From assembly GCA_031260355.1 (NCBI GenBank), contig JAIRJZ010000054.1:1-39960 (forward strand): a stretch of DNA of 39,960 nucleotides, in the 5' to 3' direction. Positions 32,411-39,960 of this stretch are shown here, piece after piece. Numbering within the stretch: the first letter of the stretch is position 1; the number at the start of each line of letters is the position of its first letter. The position numbers and the translations under genes were made by a program. Under the pieces are notes generated by a model. That model had not been told where the DNA came from. It was given only the letters and a program-made list of their open reading frames with translations, and ran no database searches. This stretch comes from Burkholderiales bacterium (lineage in GTDB: Bacteria; Pseudomonadota; Gammaproteobacteria; Burkholderiales; Casimicrobiaceae).

Positions 32411-33331
32411 ATGCTGGATGCCGAAAATCCTTTTACCCGCGTTGCGCTGGCCGGTCGCCGCGACAGTCCCGAACTGTTCGGGCCGCTGTCGGTGCTGGCC
32501 GATTTTCTGGCTCGGCGCGGTCATCAAGTCTCCATCGAAGCGGAAACCGCCGCTATCGCGCCGCTCGCCGGATATCAGCGCATCGCCGCCGAAGGCTTGG
32601 GAATCAACAATGACTTGGTGGTCGTTCTCGGCGGCGACGGCACCATGCTGTCCTACGCTCGCCGGTTGGCGCCGTTCGACGTGCCGCTGGTCGGCATCAA
32701 CCAGGGGCGGCTGGGGTTTCTGACCGACATCCCGCAAGCGTATATGGAAGTCATGCTCGGCGACATTCTCGACGGCCATTTCGTCGAAGAGAAGCGGTCC
32801 ATGCTGACCGCGCGCGTACTGCGTGAATCCGGTTCCACACCGACCGAACTCCAGGCCTTGAACGACATCGTGGTCAGTCGCGGTTCCAGCGGCGCGGTGA
32901 TCGACCTGTCCATCGCGATCGACGGTCAGTTTGCCTATTCGCTGCGCGCCGACGGCATCATCATCGCCACGCCGACCGGCAGTACCGCCTACGCCCTTTC
33001 CGCCGGTGGTCCGATCATTTCGCCGACGTTGCCGGTCTTCGTTCTGGTGCCGGTGGCGCCGCATGCGCTGACCCACCGTCCGATCATCATTCCCGAAACG
33101 GCCTCACTCACCATCACCGTCGAACGCGGCAACGACGTCTCGTTGCACGGCGATTCGCAAACGCAGATTCCGCTGTTGCAGGGAGAGCAAATCACCATCA
33201 CGCGCTCGCCGCACAAAGCCAAGTTGCTGCATCCGTCACGTTACGACTATTTTTCGATGCTGCGCCAGAAACTGCACTGGACGGAAACGCCGGAACGCTT
33301 GCGCATCGGCCTCGACGAGCCGCTCCTCTGA
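32411..33331 (+). CDS. nadK: NAD kinase
   Basis: Phosphorylates NAD+ to NADP+. It is 306 residues. GGDGTML near residues 77-83 is the catalytic motif, followed by INQGRLGFLTD, the NE/ND site in ALNDIVVSRG, and the glycine-rich ATPTGSTAYALSAGG. The ATG at 32411 lacks a good ribosome-binding site; a preceding GGA is adjacent to the codon. recN starts 14 bp after the stop, in the familiar nadK-recN pair. hrcA is divergent upstream. Confidence 0.96.
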   Translation: MLDAENPFTRVALAGRRDSPELFGPLSVLADFLARRGHQVSIEAETAAIAPLAGYQRIAAEGLGINNDLVVVLGGDGTMLSYARRLAPFDVPLVGINQGRLGFLTDIPQAYMEVMLGDILDGHFVEEKRSMLTARVLRESGSTPTELQALNDIVVSRGSSGAVIDLSIAIDGQFAYSLRADGIIIATPTGSTAYALSAGGPIISPTLPVFVLVPVAPHALTHRPIIIPETASLTITVERGNDVSLHGDSQTQIPLLQGEQITITRSPHKAKLLHPSRYDYFSMLRQKLHWTETPERLRIGLDEPLL

Positions 33332-33345
33332 ACCGCGCTTCAGCC

Positions 33346-35013
33346 ATGCTGCACTGGCTCTCGATCCGAAATTTTGTCCTGGTCGAAACGCTCGACCTTG
33401 AATTCGGATCGGGATTTACCGTATTGACCGGTGAAACCGGTGCCGGAAAATCCATTTTGCTCGACGCCATCGGCTTGGTATTGGGCGACCGCTTCGAAGC
33501 GCGCCAACTGCGCGTCGGAACGGATCGCGCCGAAATCGCCGCCGGTTTCACCGTTGCCAAGAGCAGTCCCGCCCAGGGCTGGCTTGCCGAACACGATTTG
33601 CTTGATGACGATCCGCATACCTTGGTGTTGCGGCGCGTACTCGACGCCCACGGCAAAAGCCGCGCCTGGATCAACGGCCACCCGGCGCCGCTGGCGCAGC
33701 TTGCCGAACTCGGCGCCCTGCTCCTCGAACTGCACGGTCAACACGCCCACCAATCGCTGAGTCAGAGCAAGGCACAGCGCCATTGGCTCGATACTTTCGC
33801 TGGCGCGTCGCCGCAGGCCGAAGCGGTGCGCGATGCCTGGAACAGTTGGCGCGCTGCCCGGCAGGCCTTCGATGACGCCTGCCGGACACAGGAAACGCTG
33901 GTCGCCGAACACGACCGCCTGACGCTATGTCACGATGACTTGCAGGCGCTGGCAATGCAGGAAGACGAATGGGCAGAGCTATCGGCTCGGCAAAACCAAC
34001 TGGCGCACGCCGAAACCCTGCTCTCGACCGCCCGCGATGGTGCCGACCTCCTCTCCGAAGGAGACGCCGCGCTGCTGCCGCAGTTTCATCACCTCATCCA
34101 GCAACTGCACGACGCCGGCAAATACGATCCGGCTTTCGCTACCCTGGCAAACCACATCGACAGCGCCGTCATCGAACTCGCCGAAGCGGCGCGAACGCTG
34201 CGCGAGGTAGCGCGGCGTGTCGATCTCGATCCCGAAGCCCTGGCCGCCACCGAAGCGAGGCTGACCGCGATTCACGACATGGCGCGCAAATACCGCGTCC
34301 GCCCGGAAGCGTTGCCGGCGCTGGCCGCCGACACGGCCCAAGCATTGGCTCGGCTCGAACAAGCGGCCGATCTCGCGGCGCTTGAGCAAGCTGTCGCCGA
34401 CAGCGAGCGTCTTTACCGCGACCACGCCCAGAAGCTTTCGCATCGCCGCCGCCGTGCCGCCCATGAACTGGCCGCAGCGGTTACTTCCGGCCTTGCCGCG
34501 CTGGCAATGCCGGGCGGGCGTTTTGAAGTTGCCGTCACCCCGGCGGCACAGCCGGAAAGCCACGGCCTCGACCACATCGAATTCGGAATTTCCGCCCACC
34601 CCGGTCAACCGCTGGCGCCGCTTGCCAAAGTGGCTTCCGGCGGCGAGTTGTCGCGCCTCGCGCTGGCGCTGCTCACCGTGCTGGCGCACAGCGGCAGCGT
34701 GCCGACACTGATTTTCGACGAAATCGACACCGGCGTCGGCGGCGCCGTCGGCCACGCGATCGGTCAGCGTCTGCGCGCGCTCGGCGACGAAAAACAAGTG
34801 CTGTGCGTCACCCACTTGCCACAAGTTGCCGCCTGTGCCCATCACCACTTCCAGGTGTCGAAAGAAGGCGACGACACGCAGGTGAAAACCCGACTTGCCG
34901 TACTCGACCCGGCGACGCGCGTCGAAGAAATCGCCCGGATGCTGGGCGGCGCTTCCGTGACCACAAAAACACGGGCGCACGCCCATGAACTGCTGGAAGC
35001 CGCTGCTTCATAA
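33346..35013 (+). CDS. recN: DNA repair protein RecN
   Basis: An SMC-like ATPase acting in double-strand break repair. It is 555 residues. LTGETGAGKSILLDAI is the Walker A motif near residue 30; a coiled-coil region of about residues 160-370 is split by a helical tip; the ABC signature is ASGGELSRLALAL, and TLIFDEIDTGVGG the Walker B. VLCVTHLPQVAACAHHHFQVSK is the closing family block. It is 14 bp after nadK, so co-transcribed. No LexA box could be picked out upstream of the pair. Confidence 0.97.
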   Translation: MLHWLSIRNFVLVETLDLEFGSGFTVLTGETGAGKSILLDAIGLVLGDRFEARQLRVGTDRAEIAAGFTVAKSSPAQGWLAEHDLLDDDPHTLVLRRVLDAHGKSRAWINGHPAPLAQLAELGALLLELHGQHAHQSLSQSKAQRHWLDTFAGASPQAEAVRDAWNSWRAARQAFDDACRTQETLVAEHDRLTLCHDDLQALAMQEDEWAELSARQNQLAHAETLLSTARDGADLLSEGDAALLPQFHHLIQQLHDAGKYDPAFATLANHIDSAVIELAEAARTLREVARRVDLDPEALAATEARLTAIHDMARKYRVRPEALPALAADTAQALARLEQAADLAALEQAVADSERLYRDHAQKLSHRRRRAAHELAAAVTSGLAALAMPGGRFEVAVTPAAQPESHGLDHIEFGISAHPGQPLAPLAKVASGGELSRLALALLTVLAHSGSVPTLIFDEIDTGVGGAVGHAIGQRLRALGDEKQVLCVTHLPQVAACAHHHFQVSKEGDDTQVKTRLAVLDPATRVEEIARMLGGASVTTKTRAHAHELLEAAAS

Positions 35014-35076
35014 CGATTCCAGCAAATCCGCGTAGAATACAAGCATTCCCCCCTGCGTCTCCCGAAGGAACCGGCC

Positions 35077-35700
35077 ATGAAAAACGCTTCACCCTTCACC
35101 TCATTCTTTCGCTCCGCCCCTGTTTTCGTATCGTTGCTGGGATGCGGCTTGATCGCGATGGTGCCGTTCGCTGCCACGGCGGCAGAACTTTACAAGTGCG
35201 CCGGTGAGGGCGGTATTCCTGTCTATCAGGATGTCCCCTGCGAAAAAGGCAAGGAACTGCGCAACCTGTCCGGCGAAGATACGTTGTCGGTGGTGCCGAT
35301 GCGGGTGGAACCTCCCCGTTCGCCGCCTCCGCCGCCTTCTCCACCGGCTGCCCAACCGCCTTCCACGCCTGCGGCAGAAGCCGTGCTCGGCAATGTCCCG
35401 CCAACACCTTTGCTGCCGCCTGCCGGAGTTTCCGATGCCCCCGCTTCCGGCACCGCTTCCAGTGAGCCGCCACCCGGTTCTGTCGCCGCAGCCAGGATGG
35501 CGATCAAGGCAGGAATGACCGCCGCCGAAGTCGAAACCCAACTCGGCCCGCCGCCGATGACCGGCGGCAGCGACGCCCCCAACCAGCCGGTGCGCTGGTT
35601 CTACCTGCCCACCGAAGGCGACGACGAAACCATCACCACCATCGTACTCCAGCGCGGCAAAGTCACCGAAGTCGAGCGCAGACCGATGAAAAAAATGTAA
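35077..35700 (+). CDS. Exported DUF4124 protein with BamE-like C-terminus
   Basis: A 207-residue exported protein. A signal peptide with hydrophobic core VSLLGCGLIAMVPFAATA ends near residue 36. Residues 37-65 (AELYKCAGEGGIPVYQDVPC) are a DUF4124 domain with two cysteines likely to form a disulfide. A proline/alanine-rich linker occupies about 75-145 (PPRSPPPPPSPPAAQPP). The last 60 residues (IKAGMTAAEVETQLGPPP, VRWFYLP, GKVTEVER) resemble a SmpA/BamE-type module. Function is unknown; the arrangement suggests an envelope protein with a flexible spacer. It lies 15 bp before dtd. Confidence 0.8.
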   Translation: MKNASPFTSFFRSAPVFVSLLGCGLIAMVPFAATAAELYKCAGEGGIPVYQDVPCEKGKELRNLSGEDTLSVVPMRVEPPRSPPPPPSPPAAQPPSTPAAEAVLGNVPPTPLLPPAGVSDAPASGTASSEPPPGSVAAARMAIKAGMTAAEVETQLGPPPMTGGSDAPNQPVRWFYLPTEGDDETITTIVLQRGKVTEVERRPMKKM

Positions 35701-35715
35701 GCGTCGCCGGGTCGT

Positions 35716-36168
35716 ATGCGGGTCTTGTTGCAGCGCGTCGCTTCGGCGAAAGTGGATGTCGAAGGGCAGACCGTTGGCCGGATCGGCGTCGGCGTACTCG
35801 CGCTGGTCGGCATCACCGAAGGCGACGGTCAAGAGGATGCCGACTGGCTGTGCAAAAAAATTGTCCAGTCTCGCATCTTTGATGACGAAAACGGCGTGAT
35901 GAACCGCTCACTCATTGAGGTCGGCGGCGAGGTGCTGGCAGTCAGCCAGTTCACCTTGTACGCCTCGACCAAAAAAGGCAATCGCCCTTCGTATATTGCC
36001 GCCGCCCGCCCCGACTTCGCGCAGCCGTTTTTTGATGCCTTCGTCAAACGCCTCGCCGAAACGCTGGGAAAGCCCGTGCCAACCGGCGTTTTCGGCGCCA
36101 TGATGCAAGTCTCTCTCGTCAATGACGGCCCGGTCACTCTGTGGCTCGATTCGCGGAGTCGGGAATAG
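35716..36168 (+). CDS. dtd: D-aminoacyl-tRNA deacylase
   Basis: Hydrolyses D-amino acids (and glycine mischarged on tRNA-Ala) from tRNA. It is 150 residues, the usual length. [15 protein letters not shown] opens the fold; [10 protein letters not shown] contains the SQ motif, and [12 protein letters not shown] the GP motif that forms the cross-dimer proofreading pocket with its Gly-Pro. It lies 15 bp after the DUF4124 gene. The lower-GC accessory patch begins after its stop. Confidence 0.97.
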   Translation: MRVLLQRVASAKVDVEGQTVGRIGVGVLALVGITEGDGQEDADWLCKKIVQSRIFDDENGVMNRSLIEVGGEVLAVSQFTLYASTKKGNRPSYIAAARPDFAQPFFDAFVKRLAETLGKPVPTGVFGAMMQVSLVNDGPVTLWLDSRSRE

Positions 36169-36344
36169 CGGCAGAATCTATGTCAAAATCGTTGTTAAGC
36201 TGTAAAGAGATACTCACAATCCTGCTCATATTAAAGCTGATCGGCATGAATCAGACAAATCCACAAGGGACTGGGTAAAGACCAATTTACAATTTAATGC
36301 TTCCAAATTTCAACTCCCGGCCACGAAAACACGATCTCACAAAT

Positions 36345-37523
36345 ATGAAATTTGAGACCTTCAAACCTGGGCGCTGGCAGCAGCGGCTGCAATACAAGAG
36401 CTTCGAGCCGGTTCCGGTCAATCACGACTGGCAATGGGAAGACCCGCAGATCAACGTACTGCTGGAGTCAGCCAACCGCGCCTTGGGCGAACTCAATGCC
36501 TTTTCGTTGATCGTGCCCGATGTCGATCTGTTCATCGAAATGCATGTGGTCAAGGAAGCGCAAACTTCCAGTCGTATCGAAGGTACTAACACCGGCATCG
36601 ACGAAGTCCTGTTGCCCGAAGAACAGATCAAACCGGAAAGGCGCGATGACTGGCGCGAGGTGCGCAACTACATCGACGCGGTCAATTACGCTATTGCTGA
36701 ACTGCGTAATCTGCCGCTGTCCAACCGCCTGTTGAGACAGGCACACGCCATCCTTCTGCGTGGCGTGCGGGGCGAGCACAAACTGCCCGGAGAATTTCGC
36801 ACCAGCCAGAACTGGATCGGGGGCTCAAGCTTAGCTGACGCGGCTTTCATTCCGCCCCACCACGAAAACGTGCCGGAACTGATGGGCGATCTGGAAAAGT
36901 TCTGGCACAACACATCGGCCACCGTACCGCATCTGATCCGCTTGGCGATCAGCCACTACCAGTTCGAAACCGTCCACCCGTTTCTGGACGGCAATGGCCG
37001 TATTGGTCGCCTGCTGATTCCACTGTATCTGGTCAGCAACGGCCTGTTGGCCAAACCTTCGTTGTATCTGTCCGATTTCTTCGAGCGCAACCGGGGTAGT
37101 TATTACGATGCCCTGACCCGTGTGCGCCTGTCCGGCGACCTGATTCACTGGGTACGCTTCTTCTTGCAGGGTGTAGCCGAAACCTCTGCCAAAGGCCGCG
37201 ACACCTTTGGAAAAATCCTCGGCCTGCGTACGGATGTGGAGCAACGTATCCTGACCTTGGGCAAAAGAGCGCCGAATGCCCATACCGCTTTGAATATCCT
37301 GTACCGCAGCCCCGTACTTGCTGCGGCAGACTTGGGGCGCCAGATTGGTGTTTCCGTTCCCACAGCGCACGCACTAGTTAAGGATTTGATTCGACTGGAA
37401 ATTCTGACAGAGATTACCGGCCAGGGACGAGACCGGCTTTACGCTTTTGATGCCTACTTGGATATGTTCCTTGAACCGCCCGCGCAGGGAGATGCGACAT
37501 CCTTAACTAGCCCCGCTCACTAA
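36345..37523 (+). CDS. Fic-domain adenylyltransferase, class II
   Basis: A 392-residue Fic protein, expected to transfer AMP to target hydroxyls. The Fic core motif HPFLDGNGRIGR is at residues 211-222 with its catalytic histidine. The class II inhibitory motif S-x3-E-G is present at residues 75-80 (SSRIEG), placed before the core, where its glutamate blocks ATP. An N-terminal DUF4172-like/Fic_N segment (FKPGRWQQRLQYKSFEP) and a C-terminal winged helix (ADLGRQIGVSVPTAHALVKDL) flank it. I choose the ATG at 36345 over 36297 on family starts. GC is lower than in the flanking genes. Whether it acts as a defence, toxin or housekeeping factor is unknown. Confidence 0.92.
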   Translation: MKFETFKPGRWQQRLQYKSFEPVPVNHDWQWEDPQINVLLESANRALGELNAFSLIVPDVDLFIEMHVVKEAQTSSRIEGTNTGIDEVLLPEEQIKPERRDDWREVRNYIDAVNYAIAELRNLPLSNRLLRQAHAILLRGVRGEHKLPGEFRTSQNWIGGSSLADAAFIPPHHENVPELMGDLEKFWHNTSATVPHLIRLAISHYQFETVHPFLDGNGRIGRLLIPLYLVSNGLLAKPSLYLSDFFERNRGSYYDALTRVRLSGDLIHWVRFFLQGVAETSAKGRDTFGKILGLRTDVEQRILTLGKRAPNAHTALNILYRSPVLAAADLGRQIGVSVPTAHALVKDLIRLEILTEITGQGRDRLYAFDAYLDMFLEPPAQGDATSLTSPAH

Positions 37524-37570
37524 TTAACGAAAGCGCGTTTTCTTTAACTAACGTACGTCGCTAATTAAGT
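37509..37570 (+). promoter_or_regulatory. AT-rich inverted-repeat region after fic
   Basis: Four related motifs follow the end of fic: TTAACTAG, TAATTAA, TTTAACTAACG and TAATTAAG. The last two form an imperfect inverted repeat around GTAC (about 37543-37570). It could be an operator bound by the Fic winged helix or a neighbouring regulator, or a promoter element for the next genes. Confidence 0.3.
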
Positions 37571-37585
37571 CTGGATGCCAGCCCT

Positions 37586-37741
37586 ATGGCCAAACCACCC
37601 AAATCCCCCCTCACTATCGACACCCTCAAGCGCAAGGGCGCGATGCGCAAGAACATTCCCACGACAGAATTTCAGTCGGTCATGGTCGAGGATGAGTACC
37701 CCCGGCCTGCCGCCTCGAGCGCACCAGCAGCCAATTCGTAA
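37586..37741 (+). pseudogene. N-terminal stub resembling a type III DNA methyltransferase (Mod)
   Basis: A 51-codon frame beginning MAKPPKSPLTIDTLKRKG and continuing RKNIPTTEFQSVM. From memory of the family, this is like the start of site-specific DNA methyltransferases of type III restriction systems, which continue for about 600 more residues. After about residue 44 similarity ends and the frame closes. The HNH gene starts 17 bp later. This suggests a methyltransferase gene deleted down to its first 130 bp. The identification rests on a short stretch, so it is tentative. A competing frame at 37575-37799 has no protein character. Confidence 0.5.
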
Positions 37742-37758
37742 AGTTTTGGAGTTAGCAA

Positions 37759-38682
37759 ATGAAGTTCTGGGTTGGTGTGACAGACAACGCTTGGTTTAAC
37801 TTTCTTAGTCGATCTGCTCCAGACGAGGTCAATTTCTGGCAGCCTCGAGGCGCAACCGCTTACGCAGGGCTGGAGCCGGGTGCCCTGTTTTTGTTCAAAC
37901 TCAAACGCCCTTACCACCATATTGCGGGAGGCGGCTATTTTGTGAAATCGACTTCGCTGCCACTGTCCATTGCTTGGGAAGCGTTTGGACACAAGAACGG
38001 CGCAGTACAAAAAAGCGAATTCGAGAAGATGATCCGTAACCTGCTAATCGAATCTACTGCGAGAGATCCAGAAATCGGTTGTACGGTACTCACCCAACCC
38101 TTCTTCTGGCCGCAAGAGGCTTGGATATCCGATCCGATAGACTTTACTATCAATATCGTCCGAGGGCGTTACTACGACACGGCCGAACCATCTGGTGCAA
38201 ATCTTTGGACTGAAGTGCGATCGCGCTTGACAGAGCGGCCTAGTGAGCCACTACGGGTCAGCGAGCCCGAACCACAGGAACGACACGGAACTCCGAGACT
38301 GGTACGGCCCAGGCTGGGACAAGGAGCCTTCCGAGTGCTGGTTACTGATGCCTACCAACGACACTGCGCACTGACCGGCGAATCTACCCTGCCAGTCTTG
38401 GAGGCAGCACATATCCAACCCTATGCAGAAAATGGTCCGCACGATCCCGCCAACGGAATACTACTACGTTCCGATTTTCACAAACTGTTTGATATTGGTT
38501 TGGTAACCGTTACCCCTGACTACCACATCGAAGTCAGTGCACGCATCCGCGAAGAATGGTTCAACGGTAAGGCCTACTATCGCCTACATGGTCAGCAGCT
38601 ATCTCTGTTGCCGGAACATCCAGCTCATCGTCCTGACGCAGTTTTTCTGCGCTGGCATAATGAAAATCGCTATGTAGGGTAG
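37759..38682 (+). CDS. HNH endonuclease with PUA/EVE-like N-terminus
   Basis: A 307-residue predicted restriction-type nuclease. The C-terminal HNH domain is clear: CALTGESTLPVLEAAHI, then NGILLRSDFHKLFD at about residues 235-250, with the conserved His-Asn-His pattern. The N-terminal 150 residues (KFWVGVTDNAWFNFL, FLFKLKRPYHHIAGGGYF, GCTVLTQPFFWP) resemble PUA/EVE-type folds known to read modified bases, but this is by general pattern only. GGAG lies 7 bases before the ATG. It follows a methyltransferase stub and a fic gene and has lower GC than the core. It may be a modification-dependent restriction enzyme; alternatively an orphaned type II enzyme. Confidence 0.85.
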   Translation: MKFWVGVTDNAWFNFLSRSAPDEVNFWQPRGATAYAGLEPGALFLFKLKRPYHHIAGGGYFVKSTSLPLSIAWEAFGHKNGAVQKSEFEKMIRNLLIESTARDPEIGCTVLTQPFFWPQEAWISDPIDFTINIVRGRYYDTAEPSGANLWTEVRSRLTERPSEPLRVSEPEPQERHGTPRLVRPRLGQGAFRVLVTDAYQRHCALTGESTLPVLEAAHIQPYAENGPHDPANGILLRSDFHKLFDIGLVTVTPDYHIEVSARIREEWFNGKAYYRLHGQQLSLLPEHPAHRPDAVFLRWHNENRYVG

Positions 38683-38858
38683 CGCAATGCTAAATAGACC
38701 CCTCGAAGGAATGTGCCTTCTGCCTACAAAACTGAACAATGCAGCCGGTGACAAACTTTTCTTCAATTTCGCTGTCTCCTGTCGTATCCTGATATATTTA
38801 TTCAATTGTGAATCGGCGGACGAACGCCAGCGCAACATTCGAAAAACCGGAGAAACAC

Positions 38859-39758
38859 ATGTCAAAGAAAAGAATCGCCGTCGTCGGCTACGGCAACATC
38901 GGCCAATACGCCATTCAGGCTATTCAGGCCAGCCCGGATTTTGAACTGGCCGGTGTCGTCCGGCGCGAAGCCGGTAAGGAAAAACCGCACGAGCTTGCAA
39001 GCGTCACGGTGACCGATGACGTATCGGCGCTCGGCAAAGTTGACGTTGCCCTGCTCTGCACACCGACCAGAAGCGTGCTCGACCACGCCAAGAAATACCT
39101 CAAGCTCGGCATCAACACCGTTGACAGCTACGACATTCACACCTCATTTTTGGAGCTGCGCCGGGAACTCATGCCCATCGCGCGGGAAAACAACACGGTG
39201 TCGATCATCTCTTCGGGCTGGGATCCCGGCAGCGATTCTGTGATCAGAACCTTACTGGAAGCCTGTGCGCCCAAGGGGCTGACCTATACCAACTTCGGCC
39301 CCGGCATGAGCATGGGGCACACCGTCGCCGCCAAAAGTACCGTCGGCATCGCCAACGCGCTCTCGATGACCATTCCGCTCGGCACCGGCATTCACCGGCG
39401 GGTCGTTTATGTGGAACTCGCCTCCGGCGCAACCCTCGAAGAAGTCAGCAAAAAAATCAAGGCCGATCCCTATTTCAGCCATGATGAAACACACATCATC
39501 GCTGTCGAAAGCATCGACGATATTATCGACATGGGACACGGCGTCAACCTCGTCCGAAAAGGCGTCTCGGGGAAAACCGACAACCAGTTGTTCGAGTTCA
39601 ACATGAGAATCAACAACCCGGCGCTGACCTCGCAGATCATGCTGGCTTGCGCCCGAGCAACGTTCAAACAAAAACCCGGCGTTTATACGATGCCCGAAAT
39701 CCCCGTGATCGACCTTTTGTACGGCGACAAGGAGCGCTTGCTGGCAAGATTGGTTTGA
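38859..39758 (+). CDS. ddh: Meso-diaminopimelate dehydrogenase
   Basis: Makes meso-diaminopimelate in one reductive amination from tetrahydrodipicolinate with NADPH and ammonia, a short-cut to lysine and peptidoglycan precursor. It is 299 residues. VVGYGNIGQYA near residue 7 is the NADP loop, CTPTRSV and NTVDSYDIHT are typical, ISSGWDPGSDSVIR is a strong family block, and NFGPGMSMGHTVA forms the substrate site. GGAG lies 6 bases before the ATG at 38859. The usual neighbours of the succinylase route are not present here. Ddh is patchily distributed in bacteria, so transfer is plausible; codon use looks like the core genes. Confidence 0.95.
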   Translation: MSKKRIAVVGYGNIGQYAIQAIQASPDFELAGVVRREAGKEKPHELASVTVTDDVSALGKVDVALLCTPTRSVLDHAKKYLKLGINTVDSYDIHTSFLELRRELMPIARENNTVSIISSGWDPGSDSVIRTLLEACAPKGLTYTNFGPGMSMGHTVAAKSTVGIANALSMTIPLGTGIHRRVVYVELASGATLEEVSKKIKADPYFSHDETHIIAVESIDDIIDMGHGVNLVRKGVSGKTDNQLFEFNMRINNPALTSQIMLACARATFKQKPGVYTMPEIPVIDLLYGDKERLLARLV

Positions 39759-39780
39759 GGAACTCGAAAAGAAATTCTCT

Positions 39781-39820
39781 GGATTCCCGCGTTCGCGCAT
39801 AAGCGTTAACGCGGGAATCC
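39781..39820. repeat. 13-bp hairpin, GGATTCCCGCGTT type
   Basis: GGATTCCCGCGTT (39781-39793) and AACGCGGGAATCC (39808-39820) pair perfectly with a 14-base loop. It begins 22 bp after the ddh stop and may also act as a transcript end. It belongs to the same broad family as the next element. Confidence 0.7.
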
Positions 39821-39885
39821 GGGATGTGTTGAGTTGAACTAATTCCATTTCTCGTTCAAAAGGACAAAAACCGCCCTCGGAAACC

Positions 39886-39960
39886 GTCATTCCCGCGAAA
39901 GCGGGAATCCATGAATGCCACTTGCGGCAATAACAGCTGGATTCCCGCTTTCGCGGGAAT
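39886..39960. repeat. Paired inverted GTCATTCCCGC repeat, cut by the window end
   Basis: The left unit, 39886-39911, runs from GTCATTCCCGCG to GCGGGAATCCA, itself a hairpin. After a 26-bp spacer the right unit (39938-39960) is its reverse complement, starting TGGATTCCCGC; the window stops before its final GAC. This is the cleanest example of the paired layout seen at 26-100. Confidence 0.8.

Noticed and set aside
37575-37799. 74-codon frame overlapping the methyltransferase stub
   Set aside because: Ser/Pro/Arg-rich wrong-frame reading; the frame from 37586 matches a known family start better.
39781-39960. Repeats at the right edge as a CRISPR array
   Set aside because: Units alternate in orientation and spacers are unequal; no regular direct repeats and no cas genes in the window.

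Overview
This window looks like chromosomal DNA of a betaproteobacterium with fairly high GC, possibly from the Rhodocyclales/Nitrosomonadales side, although the genus cannot be read from it. The evidence is gene order and family membership: accA followed by tilS; an alaC-hom-thrC run; lepA-lepB-DUF4845-rnc-era-nagZ; psd-pssA; hrcA divergent from nadK-recN; and gspD-E-F of a type II secretion system. Forty protein-coding or broken genes and one initiator tRNA are supported. Most are housekeeping genes.

Layout. 0.3-4.6 kb (+): a small membrane methyltransferase, accA, a HigBA toxin-antitoxin pair, tilS, then a second, diverged HigBA pair whose toxin start overlaps the tilS stop. 4.7-11.1 kb (-): tyrA, pheA, tRNA-fMet, thrC, hom and alaC, i.e. 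aromatic and aspartate-family amino acid synthesis. 11.2-17.4 kb (-): a VOC protein, an AT-richer quinone-reductase-like flavoprotein, and gspF, gspE and gspD. 17.6-26.1 kb (-): folD, nagZ, era, rnc, DUF4845, lepB, lepA, pssA and psd, covering folate, cell-wall recycling, RNA processing/translation, protein export and phosphatidylethanolamine synthesis. 26.3-29.8 kb: a cysteine synthase-like gene (-), divergent from a UPF0114 membrane protein and class I fumarase (+). 30.1-36.2 kb: hemH and hrcA (-), nadK, recN, a DUF4124 protein and dtd (+). 36.3-38.7 kb (+): a lower-GC accessory patch holding a Fic protein, a 51-codon stub resembling the start of a DNA methyltransferase, and an HNH nuclease with a probable PUA/EVE-like N-terminus. 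38.9-39.8 kb (+): meso-diaminopimelate dehydrogenase.

The most distinctive property is the load of short palindromic repeats. At least four types occur: paired hairpins with GTCAT outer ends and ATCCA inner ends; C/G-rich hairpins with a CCCCTCTCCCC-type arm; an identical 36-nt G-run element in two gaps; and CGCAAAGAA-type 9-nt iterations. One composite lies in frame inside tilS and adds about 28 residues. Another supplies the probable ribosome-binding site of tyrA. Both higBA copies keep a -10 box placed so that toxin transcripts should be leaderless.

I did not find a clearly new multi-gene system. The best candidates are the protein-coding palindrome in tilS, the paired leaderless TA modules around tilS, and the Fic / methyltransferase stub / HNH patch.
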